Shown: piece by piece, positions 1 through 5,658 of the stretch | Layout of the letters: every line of letters starts with the position of its first letter | How positions within the stretch are numbered: the stretch's first letter is position 1 | Source of the DNA: Prevotella sp. CAG:891 | GTDB taxonomy: Bacteria > Bacteroidota > Bacteroidia > Bacteroidales > Bacteroidaceae | Reading direction: 5' to 3' | Assembly (NCBI GenBank): GCA_000437675.1 | Contig: FR901782.1 | Location: 32,950 to 39,955 of the forward strand | Length of the DNA: 7,006 bases | The notes under the pieces: generated by a model | Database searches by the model: none | The model's input: the letters and a program-made list of their open reading frames with translations, nothing else | What the model was told of the DNA's origin: nothing | Translations under genes and position numbers: made by a program

Positions 1-93
1 GGTCATGGTGACGGCGAGGGTGGCTGCTGCGGCGGTCATGGCAAGGGTCATGGTCACGGTCACGGCGAAGGCTGCTGCCAGAACAAGGACTAA
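1..93 (+). CDS. slyD: C-terminal metal-binding tail of a probable SlyD-type FKBP peptidyl-prolyl isomerase (partial, 5' end outside window)
   Basis: Frame 1 reads 30 codons to a TAA at 91-93. The peptide is almost entirely Gly, His and Cys with a few acidic residues, including two Cys-Cys pairs (residues 9-10 and 25-26 of the fragment) and a His-Gly-His-Gly-His-Gly run. This composition is typical of the unstructured C-terminal tail of SlyD, a cytoplasmic FKBP-type prolyl isomerase and chaperone whose tail binds Ni, Zn or Co. It is common in Bacteroidales genomes. The FKBP and insert-in-flap domains would lie outside the window, so the assignment rests on the tail alone. Two related modules of the form GHG-x-GEG-(G)-CC suggest the tail grew by internal repeat. 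Another metal-handling protein with a His/Cys-rich end, such as a HypB-like nickel chaperone, cannot be excluded. Confidence 0.6.
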   Translation, partial: GHGDGEGGCCGGHGKGHGHGHGEGCCQNKD

Positions 94-236
94 ACACACG
101 AGGGGTTACGTGCTCTTCTAACTCATAAACTCCATGCGGCGCATACATTGGGGAAAAACGCACATAGCTTTTGGGCTTTGTGAACTCCGTTTTACTACGC
201 AATGTCTGCGTCGCTTTTGTGTAAGCAGATGCAGAC

Positions 237-268
237 TTAAGTAGACGTTTGAAACTGTTTCTACTTAA
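237..268. repeat. Perfect 9-bp inverted repeat upstream of aroC
   Basis: TTAAGTAGA (237-245) and TCTACTTAA (260-268) are exact reverse complements separated by 14 bases. The element is too AT-rich, and lacks the T-run, to be a convincing terminator. It could be a protein-binding site or an RNA hairpin in a slyD-aroC readthrough transcript. It sits inside a larger potential fold, because 225-235 can pair with the hexamer array at 283-305. Confidence 0.55.
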
Positions 269-280
269 AATCATACTTTG
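248..280 (+). promoter_or_regulatory. Weak candidate Bacteroidota promoter for aroC
   Basis: TTTG (248-251) is followed 21 bases later by ATACTTTG (273-280). The consensus -7 element is TAnnTTTG, so the TTTG half matches but the leading TA is shifted by one base. Transcription would start near 285-288, inside or beside the hexamer array, giving a leader of roughly 45 nt. It is the best match in the spacer but clearly poorer than the other three promoters in the window. Cotranscription from upstream is the alternative. Confidence 0.3.
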
Positions 281-282
281 AC

Positions 283-305
283 TCTGCATCTGCATCTGCA
301 TCTGC
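283..305 (+). repeat. TCTGCA hexamer tandem array (3.8 copies)
   Basis: Three perfect TCTGCA units (283-288, 289-294, 295-300) plus a partial TCTGC (301-305) lie 28 bases before the aroC start codon. The array is perfect. The 11 bases at 225-235 (GCAGATGCAGA) are the exact reverse complement of 283-293, 289-299 or 295-305, so three alternative long-range pairings are possible. Copy-number change here would alter leader length without touching the coding frame. Confidence 0.85.
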
Positions 306-332
306 TTCATATAATCATCTCTTCTTAGCACA

Positions 333-1409
333 ATGAACACATTTGGCACTCTTTTCAGACTGACGACTTTTGGCGAGAGCCACGGACCGGGCATTGGTGG
401 CATCATCGATGGCATGCCGGCCGGCATACCCGTGGATTTGGATTTTATTCAATCAGAACTCAACCGCCGAAAACCAGGACAGAGCGCGCTGACAACGCCG
501 CGCAAGGAAAACGACTGCGTTGAACTGCTTTCGGGCGTGTTCGACGGACGTACTACGGGCTGCCCCATCGGCTTTTTGGTACGCAATGAAAACCAACATT
601 CGGCCGACTACGACAATATGCGCCATGTGTTCCGCCCATCGCACGCTGACTTTACTTACGAAACTAAATATGGTATCCGCGATCACCGGGGTGGCGGACG
701 AAGTTCTGCGCGCGAAACTATTGCACGCGTGGTGGGAGGTGCCTTTGCCAAAATGGTGCTGAAAGAAAAGGGCATTCGCATCACGGCCTTTACGCAACAG
801 GTGGGCTGGATTGCTGCCGACAAGGATTACGCTACTTACGACTTTGCGGAAATTGAACGCAACCCGGTGCGCTGCCCCGATGCGGAAAAGGCGGCTGAAA
901 TGGGCAAACTCATTGCGGAAGTGAAGGCTGAGGGCGACACAATCGGGGGCATCATTGCGTGTGTCATACAGGGCTGCCCGGTGGGACTGGGTGAACCGGT
1001 TTTTGACAAACTGCATGCGCAACTCGGAGCGGCTATGCTCAGCATCAACGCAGCTAAAGGCTTTGAATATGGCAAGGGCTTTGCGGGCGTTACAGACCGG
1101 GGTAGTGCTCAAAACGATTACTTCATTCCCGACGGAAACGGAGGCATTACCACTGCTACCAACCACAGCGGAGGCATACAAGGGGGCATCAGCAACGGAC
1201 GCGACATTTACTTCCGCGTAGCCTTTAAACCCGTAGCTACGCTGCTGCAACCCCAACCCACCGTGAACGACCGCGGCGAAGCAACGGAGCTTAAAGCAAG
1301 AGGACGTCATGATGCTTGTGTGCTTCCGCGCGCTGTACCTATTGTCGAGGCGATGGCAGCAATGGTTATTTTAGATAATTATATGCTGCATAACATACGA
1401 AAATGTTAA
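333..1409 (+). CDS. aroC: Chorismate synthase
   Basis: The 358-residue product catalyses the last step of the shikimate pathway: 1,4-elimination of phosphate from 5-enolpyruvylshikimate-3-phosphate to give chorismate, using reduced FMN, in the cytoplasm. All family signatures are present in order: GESHG at residues 14-18, an Arg/Gly-rich GRSSARETIARVVGGAFAK segment at 122-140, and a C-terminal RGRHDACVLPRAVP block from 323. His17 and His104 (in RPSHAD) correspond to the two conserved active-site histidines of the family. Length is normal for a full-length AroC. The ATG at 333 is followed at once by the family-typical NTFG-x-x-FR start. No Shine-Dalgarno is visible, as usual in this phylum. 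The gene looks intact and monocistronic or joined to slyD; no other shikimate or aromatic amino-acid genes are in the window. Confidence 0.98.
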   Translation: MNTFGTLFRLTTFGESHGPGIGGIIDGMPAGIPVDLDFIQSELNRRKPGQSALTTPRKENDCVELLSGVFDGRTTGCPIGFLVRNENQHSADYDNMRHVFRPSHADFTYETKYGIRDHRGGGRSSARETIARVVGGAFAKMVLKEKGIRITAFTQQVGWIAADKDYATYDFAEIERNPVRCPDAEKAAEMGKLIAEVKAEGDTIGGIIACVIQGCPVGLGEPVFDKLHAQLGAAMLSINAAKGFEYGKGFAGVTDRGSAQNDYFIPDGNGGITTATNHSGGIQGGISNGRDIYFRVAFKPVATLLQPQPTVNDRGEATELKARGRHDACVLPRAVPIVEAMAAMVILDNYMLHNIRKC

Positions 1410-1419
1410 ATAGACCGAT

Positions 1420-1439
1420 TTGCTAAGAAAACTTCGCAA
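1420..1439 (+). terminator. Weak hairpin just downstream of aroC
   Basis: Ten bases after the aroC stop, TTGCTAAG pairs with CTTCGCAA across an AAAA loop, with one T/C mismatch. The following bases are T-rich but interrupted by G, so this is a poor intrinsic terminator and may only define a 3' end or stabilise it. The T-rich part overlaps the -33 box of the promoter at 1444. The stronger hairpin at 1545-1580 could serve as backup. Confidence 0.3.
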
Positions 1440-1443
1440 TTAG

Positions 1444-1475
1444 TTTGGTTTATTGCTAACAATGTTATATATTTG
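1444..1475 (+). promoter_or_regulatory. Consensus Bacteroidota sigma-factor promoter
   Basis: TTTG (1444-1447), a 20-base spacer, and TATATTTG (1468-1475) match the phylum's housekeeping promoter TTTG-N19-21-TAnnTTTG at every conserved position. The start site is expected around 1479-1484, about 155 nt before the flavoprotein start codon. The structured segment immediately downstream is described as a candidate RNA. Confidence 0.8.
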
Positions 1476-1509
1476 CATCACTTAGTTGTCGTGAGATAAC
1501 GCTATCAAA

Positions 1510-1534
1510 TAGTTTAGTTAAGTCTAGTTTAGTT
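1510..1534 (+). repeat. Direct repeat TAGTTTAGTT, two copies
   Basis: TAGTTTAGTT occurs at 1510-1519 and 1525-1534, a period of 15 bases. It lies in the presumed single-stranded linker of the candidate RNA, between its two hairpins. Confidence 0.8.
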
Positions 1535-1544
1535 TTTGTGTTGG

Positions 1545-1590
1545 TTAATGGGGGTTTCGTGGTGACGTCACCTCCATTAATTTTTTATAT
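1545..1590 (+). terminator. Intrinsic terminator-like hairpin with T-run
   Basis: TTAATGGGGGT (1545-1555) pairs with ACCTCCATTAA (1570-1580) over 11 bp with one G-U wobble, leaving a 14-base loop, and six T residues follow at 1581-1586. This is a classic intrinsic terminator shape. It lies 50 bases upstream of the flavoprotein start codon, so it either ends a small RNA or aroC readthrough, or attenuates the downstream gene. The right arm also takes part in a 12-base palindrome (1561-1572), giving a mutually exclusive alternative fold. Confidence 0.6.
1561..1572. repeat. Perfect 12-bp palindrome GGTGACGTCACC
   Basis: The sequence equals its own reverse complement. Bases 1570-1572 are also needed for the terminator stem, so hairpin and palindrome pairing compete. 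It could be an operator, a self-dimerising RNA loop, or an anti-terminator segment; the sequence alone does not decide. Confidence 0.8.
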
Positions 1591-1636
1591 TCATCAGTCC
1601 ACTTTTTCCTAACCCTTCAGAAATATATTCCTTCCC

Positions 1637-2921
1637 ATGCAAATAGCTGTTATTGGTGCCGGAGCTGCCGGATGCTTTGCCGCCATTGAACTTAAACGCC
1701 AGTTACCTGATGCCGAAATTACTGTGTACGAAGCGCAAAACCGTGCGCTTGCCAAAGTGGCCATCACGGGTGGCGGAAGGTGTAACCTGACCAATTCCTT
1801 TGCTGAGGTTAAAAGCGCTGAAACCGTATATCCGCGCGGAGCAAGACTCATGAAGCGATTGCTGCGCGAATTCAGCCACCGTGATGCTTGGCAATGGTTC
1901 GAAAACGAAGGTGTGCGCCTCACTACGCAAAGCGATGAATGCGTGTTCCCGGTTTCGCAAAATGCCATGGAAATTGTCAATACTTTACTCAACCTCATGG
2001 AACGACTGGGAGTAAAGCTGAAAACGCATTGCCGCATACAGCGTATCGAACCTGACGCGGAACATTCGGCAACGATGCCGCGCTACAACATTGCATTTTC
2101 ACAGGCTGGAAAAATGCACAACATAACTGCCGATGCGGTTGTCATCACCACAGGCGGTGGTCCGCCAATCAAAGGATTGGACTTTCTGCAACCCGCAAAT
2201 CAAAGGATTGGACTTTCTGCAACCGCTACACCTGGAAATCATTCCGCCTGTGCCCTCTCTCTTCAGCTTCTGCATACCGAACACGCAGCTTAAGGAACTG
2301 ATGGGTACAGTGGTGGAAAATGCTACAACTACTTTGTGCGGCACTAAACTGAAGGCCGGCGGACCGTTGCTCATCACGCATTGGGGATTGAGCGGACCGG
2401 CTGTGCTGAAATTATCGGCACACGGTGCAAGACTGCTCGCTGAACGGAATTACCAGGCGCAAATTGCGGTGAACTGGATGGGAGGCTTAAAAGAAAACGA
2501 GGTGAAGGACCTGCTCATTGATTTGGCACAACAACACAGTTCCAAACAGCTGCAAAGCGTTTATCCCGAGGTACTGAATGCTCGATTGTGGCATTTTCTG
2601 CTTGCCGAAGCCGGACTCGACCCTACGCGTCGCTGGGCTGGCATGAATGACAAGAGCTTGTCGCGACTGGCGGCTAAACTCACCAATCACCAACTTCCGG
2701 TTGAAGGTAAAAACCGCTTCAAGGAGGAATTTGTGACTTGCGGAGGTGTGGCTCTGTCAAACATCAACCCGTCCACACTCGAAGCTCGTCAGTACCCGAA
2801 CATGTATTTTGCGGGCGAAGTGCTTGACATCGATGCTGTAACGGGCGGATTCAATTTGCAGGCGGCATGGACCACTGGTTTCGTAGCAGCTAAGGCTTTA
2901 AGCGGCAAATCCGAACGGTAA
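1637..2921 (+). pseudogene. HI0933/YhiN/BaiN-family FAD-dependent oxidoreductase, frameshifted by a 31-bp tandem duplication
   Basis: The first 186 codons read in one frame: an N-terminal FAD-binding Rossmann motif GAGAAG (residues 7-12), an acidic strand end at Glu32, and the family signature GGGRCNLTN from residue 45. The rest reads in the +1 frame to a TAA at 2919-2921. It includes PPVPSLF, the HWGLSGPAVLK block, and a C-terminal second FAD signature (FAGEVLDIDAVTGGFNLQAAW). Between them, 2163-2193 is repeated at 2194-2224 with one mismatch. Thirty-one bases shift the frame by one; as written, translation stops at 2293 after 218 residues. Deleting one copy gives a clean 417-residue protein, the usual family length. 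These flavoproteins are cytoplasmic; BaiN acts in bile-acid dehydroxylation in clostridia, but most relatives have no assigned substrate. No Shine-Dalgarno is visible. The remaining frame has no further stops, so the lesion is recent or reversible, or an assembly error. Confidence 0.9.
2163..2224 (+). repeat. 31-bp tandem duplication inside the flavoprotein gene
   Basis: The 31-base unit at 2163-2193 is followed directly by a second copy at 2194-2224. They differ at one position (C2166 versus A2197). Bases 2167-2193 and 2198-2224 are an identical 27-base direct repeat. Both copies can encode KGLDFLQP, the first in the upstream frame and the second in the downstream frame, which shows that one copy is the insertion. 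Slipped-strand deletion across the 27-base identity would remove 31 bases and restore the frame. Confidence 0.97.
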
Positions 2922-2961
2922 CACTGCCTGTGAAACTTTAAGCCAAACGAACGGTAACACT
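2896..2961 (+). repeat. Imperfect duplication spanning the flavoprotein stop codon
   Basis: CGAACGGTAACACT occurs at 2912-2925, where it contains the stop codon, and again at 2948-2961. Each copy is preceded by CTTTAAGC (2896-2903 and 2936-2943) and an AAA, with small length differences between. The second copy lies wholly in the 3' untranslated region. It looks like an older, decayed tandem duplication of the gene end. Confidence 0.75.
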
Positions 2962-3009
2962 TAAAACGAAACTGGCTGTTTGAACCCATTTTCAAGTTGC
3001 TCAACACTC

Positions 3010-3060
3010 AAAAAAAAAGCAGGACGCCTGAGTTTGAATCTCAGACATCCTGCCTTTTTT
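3010..3060. terminator. Bidirectional intrinsic terminator between convergent genes
   Basis: GCAGGA (3019-3024) pairs with TCCTGC (3048-3053), and inside a 3-by-3 internal loop CTGAG (3028-3032) pairs with CTCAG (3040-3044) around a 7-base loop. Nine A residues precede the stem (3010-3018) and six T residues follow (3055-3060), so the structure has a U-tract on either strand. It stands about 90 bases after the flavoprotein stop and about 60 bases after the mechanosensitive-channel stop on the other strand, the expected position for both. Confidence 0.9.
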
Positions 3061-3120
3061 ATTTGTATAATTTGAGTGTATGCACACGCCCAACTCTGGA
3101 AGTTACCTTTGTCTGCGTGC

Positions 3121-3990
3121 TTATTTTTCAATATGTACCACTGTTTGGGGGAAGGGAATATTGATGCCTTCCTGATTGAACAAATCGTAAATGCGCTGCT
3201 GTCCGTCGTAGAACACAGCCCAATAATCTTCGTTCTTTACCCAAACACGAATCACGAGGTTTACGCTGCTGTCGGCCAAGGCATCTAACCCCACAAAGGG
3301 CTTTTTACCTTCAATATCTTGCAAAATACGCTCATCAGCACTGAACATTTCATACAGTTTGGCGCGTACTTTATCTACATTCTCGCCATACTCCACACCT
3401 ACCGTCCACTGCACGCGACGTATGTCCTCGCGCGAGTGGTTCACCACAACTGAGTTACTCAGCGAACCATTCGGCACATACACCGTTTTATTGTCGAAGG
3501 TGGCAATAATCGTGTGGAATATCTGTATTTCGCGGACGGTTCCGCTCACTCCCTGTGCTTCTACAACATCGCCTACGCGGTAAGGTTTGAACACCAGCAC
3601 AATCAAACCACCGGCAAAATTCTGCAAATGGCCGGAAAGTGCCATACCAACTGCCACACCAGCTGAAGCGAGCAATGCTGCAAACGAAGCCGTGTTGACA
3701 CCTAACGCACCGATTACTGATACTACCAGCAAGATGGTTAGCACAACTTTCAAAAAACTACGCAGAAAACTCTGCACGCCTACATCTACACTGCGGCGCT
3801 GCAACGTGCCCATTACCAGGCGCATCACCAGGCTGATAATAAACCGACCGACTATGTAGACAATGATAGCTACCAGAATATGCTTCCCGGCAGTAACGCT
3901 AAGGTCAATCAACTTATCGATGAGCACATCCATTTTCTCCACTGAAAAGAAGGAAGAAGAGGGCAACGATTCTAATAAAGCTAACATCAT
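3121..3990 (-). CDS. mscS: MscS-family small-conductance mechanosensitive channel
   Basis: The 289-residue product is an inner-membrane channel that opens under membrane tension to release solutes on hypo-osmotic shock. Predicted helices fall near residues 36-56 (TM1), 80-98 (TM2) and 100-130 (TM3). TM3 has the small-residue pattern of the pore helix (FAALLASAGVAVGMALSG), then an NFAGG segment at 124-128. The beta domain follows with RVGD (138-141) and the hallmark YVPNG (171-175), then the C-terminal alpha/beta domain. Length is close to E. coli MscS, so this is the minimal type without extra periplasmic helices. Two adjacent ATGs occur at the start; Met20 is an alternative, because the first 19 residues are not conserved-looking. 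The gene lies 28 bases after the capA-like stop on the same strand, probably in one operon, and is followed by the strong terminator at 3010-3060. Confidence 0.93.
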   Translation of the reverse strand: MMLALLESLPSSSFFSVEKMDVLIDKLIDLSVTAGKHILVAIIVYIVGRFIISLVMRLVMGTLQRRSVDVGVQSFLRSFLKVVLTILLVVSVIGALGVNTASFAALLASAGVAVGMALSGHLQNFAGGLIVLVFKPYRVGDVVEAQGVSGTVREIQIFHTIIATFDNKTVYVPNGSLSNSVVVNHSREDIRRVQWTVGVEYGENVDKVRAKLYEMFSADERILQDIEGKKPFVGLDALADSSVNLVIRVWVKNEDYWAVFYDGQQRIYDLFNQEGINIPFPQTVVHIEK

Positions 3991-4018
3991 ATTTCAAAAA
4001 GCCTGTTTTAAGAGATGC

Positions 4019-5062
4019 TTACTTATGTTTAATCAATCCATAGTCTGAAATAATCAGCGGCGTTTCCGGAACATCCAAAGCAGTCAGACGTTTGATTTCT
4101 TTGGCTGCACGGTGCTGAAAATCAGGTTGCGGTCCTACTCCACGGCGCTGCACAAATGAATGCAACTGACCGGCAAAGAAGCGACCGTCGCGCGTCAACG
4201 ACAATTCAAGTATGGGGGCATATCCTGAAATGCCTAACAGATTCATACCGTAGGGCGTACAGAAGTTGCCCAAGCTGTAAGCGATGAAATGCTCTTTGTA
4301 GAGTTCAACGGCACGCACCACATGAGGTCCATGCCCGAACACAACGTCAGCACCGGCATCTATACAGAAATGAGCAAATTCGCGCAGCGAACCTCGGTCT
4401 TCATTGTAGAACATTTCCGTTCCATGCGGCAAACGGGCATGCCGTGCGCCTTCTGCACCTCCATGAAATGAAACAATGACAACGTCGCAAAGATTTACCA
4501 ATTCAGTGATTACCTCACGCACCGTTTGCAAATCCTGATGCTTGTAGGTATAACCATTGTGGCCAAAGGCACAGAGTCCGTATTTCACCCCGTTACGCTC
4601 AATAACTACCGAAGGCGGATAATCCCTGATGCCTGCAAAAGCAATGCCTTGCTCTGTTAAGCAATGCATCGTACTGTTCACACCATCCTGTCCGAAATCA
4701 AAAGCATGATTATTGGCCATGCTCATAAAGTCGTAACCGGCCTCTTTTAACCGTGGGGCAAAAACAGTAGGGGTACGAAAAGCATAGCTGGATTTCGAAA
4801 GTATCTTATGCGTTTCACCGCTGTCGCAAAGCGTCCCCTCCAAATTTCCGGCAGCCAAATCGGCCCGTTTCAGCACCCGCTTGGCATGAACGAACAGTTG
4901 CCGCCCCTCTTGGACCGGCAACTGTTCATTCGGGTACGTTGTACCCATCATTATGTCTCCTGTAAGTGCAATGGTCAAGTGCTTTTCAGCAACCATATTT
5001 TGCGCCGTAAGCGCAATGGTTTGAAGCATAAAAGCCATGACCAGACAAACATATTTTATCAC
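4019..5062 (-). CDS. Secreted CapA-family (PGA_cap) metallophosphatase-like protein
   Basis: The 347-residue product has an N-terminal signal peptide (residues 1-21, cleavage expected after ALTA) and a single CapA-type calcineurin-fold domain. Metal-site motifs are intact: TGDIMMG (34-40), GNLEG (72-76), ANNHAFDFG (116-124), SFHGG (198-202), GHGPHV (243-248) and YSLGNF (262-267). CapA is part of the poly-gamma-glutamate capsule machinery in Bacillus, but no CapB, CapC or CapD partner is present here, and many Bacteroidales relatives lie outside capsule loci. A phosphoesterase or gamma-glutamyl-related role in the periplasm is inference. The start is GTG at 5060-5062, chosen because it gives a full signal peptide; Met9 and Met12 would shorten it. 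It begins 5 bases after the NlpC/P60 stop, suggesting translational coupling. Confidence 0.88.
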   Translation of the reverse strand: MIKYVCLVMAFMLQTIALTAQNMVAEKHLTIALTGDIMMGTTYPNEQLPVQEGRQLFVHAKRVLKRADLAAGNLEGTLCDSGETHKILSKSSYAFRTPTVFAPRLKEAGYDFMSMANNHAFDFGQDGVNSTMHCLTEQGIAFAGIRDYPPSVVIERNGVKYGLCAFGHNGYTYKHQDLQTVREVITELVNLCDVVIVSFHGGAEGARHARLPHGTEMFYNEDRGSLREFAHFCIDAGADVVFGHGPHVVRAVELYKEHFIAYSLGNFCTPYGMNLLGISGYAPILELSLTRDGRFFAGQLHSFVQRRGVGPQPDFQHRAAKEIKRLTALDVPETPLIISDYGLIKHK

Positions 5063-5067
5063 GTCTA

Positions 5068-5658
5068 CTAGTTTTCTATAATTCTACGTGCACCCATGTA
5101 GCGACGATTGTAATAATGCTCGCTTGAGTTCGACACCTTCACACCACGCAGACTGGCATGAACAAATGAGAAATTCTCACCCGAAGGATCAACCTCAGTA
5201 ACAATACCTACATGACCTACACGGCGCGAATTGCCACGTCCACCGAAGAATACCAAGTCACCCTTTTTCAAATCAGAAATGCGGGCTATGGGTGTTCCTT
5301 CGCAATACTGCGAACGCGAAGTACGCGTAATGGCTACATTGGCCTTGCCATAAACATAACTGGTAAAGCCTGAGCAGTCGAACACATTCGGTCCTTTGCT
5401 GCCCAAAGAATAGCGGGCTCCCAAATATTGAAGGGCGGTCTGCACTACATTCTCACCGAATGCAGCATTGTAATTGATGGCAGAGTGATTGACGCTAACT
5501 TCTGTAGCCTCGGCAGTTGCAATAGGAGCAACTTCAGCAACGATTCGTTCTGCTACCGGACGGTTGGGCATTTCTTCCGGCAAAATGTCTTGAGCCTGAG
5601 CTGTGAACATTGCCATCACGCCAAACGCCAAGCATGCAGCATATTTTTTAATTTGCAC
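5068..5658 (-). CDS. Secreted NlpC/P60-family peptidoglycan endopeptidase
   Basis: The 196-residue product has a signal peptide (residues 1-23, AQAQ before Asp24), a linker of about 45 residues, and an NlpC/P60 cysteine-peptidase domain from about residue 68 to the end. The catalytic triad is visible: Cys95 in FDCSGF, His149 in GHVGIV and His167 in FVHAS. Family members cut the gamma-D-glutamyl to diamino acid bond in peptidoglycan stems. There is no SH3b targeting domain, so it is the short form. The start codon is GTG (5656-5658); no ATG or TTG lies between it and the in-frame stop upstream, and later Met residues would destroy the signal peptide. It leads a probable operon with the CapA-like and MscS genes and has a consensus promoter about 120 bases upstream. 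Confidence 0.92.
   Translation of the reverse strand: MQIKKYAACLAFGVMAMFTAQAQDILPEEMPNRPVAERIVAEVAPIATAEATEVSVNHSAINYNAAFGENVVQTALQYLGARYSLGSKGPNVFDCSGFTSYVYGKANVAITRTSRSQYCEGTPIARISDLKKGDLVFFGGRGNSRRVGHVGIVTEVDPSGENFSFVHASLRGVKVSNSSEHYYNRRYMGARRIIEN

Larger units (their letters stand above)
94..332. other. Intergenic region between slyD-like tail and aroC
   Basis: This 239-base spacer holds no supported gene. It contains an 11-base palindrome (ATGCG-G-CGCAT, 134-144), a 9-bp inverted repeat (237-245 with 260-268), an 11-base segment at 225-235 that is the reverse complement of part of a downstream hexamer array, and the array itself at 283-305. A weak promoter-like pair is noted separately. 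No GC-rich hairpin with a T-run is visible behind the slyD-like stop, so how that transcript ends is unclear. Confidence 0.6.
1480..1586 (+). ncRNA. Candidate small RNA or structured leader between promoter and terminator
   Basis: A consensus promoter ends at 1475. At 1485-1500 GTTGTC and GATAAC close a 6-bp stem (one G-U pair) around a GTGA tetraloop of the stable GNRA class. A linker with two copies of TAGTTTAGTT follows, then an 11-bp hairpin and a T-run ending at 1586. Promoter, 5' hairpin, unstructured linker and intrinsic terminator give a unit of about 105 nt that resembles a free-standing bacterial small RNA. No convincing open reading frame was seen in it. It could instead be the 5' leader of the flavoprotein gene, with the hairpin as an attenuator. 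Bacteroidales-1 RNA (a promoter-to-terminator ncRNA of this order) is a known family to compare against; I cannot confirm identity by eye. Confidence 0.45.

Noticed and set aside
134..244. 36-codon ATG frame in the slyD-aroC spacer, Arg- and Cys-rich
   Set aside because: It overlaps the inverted repeat, has no ribosome-binding site or promoter, and shows no recognisable motif. A chance frame is the simplest reading.
453..1310. 285-codon open frame on the minus strand opposite aroC
   Set aside because: It lies wholly antisense to a clearly conserved gene, has no recognisable domain and no promoter. Long antisense frames are common opposite GC-balanced coding sequence.
2133..2921. Separate gene starting at the ATG at 2133
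   Set aside because: Its first 35 or so codons are the upstream flavoprotein region read out of frame. Only the part after the duplication is real protein, so it is the 3' half of one split gene.
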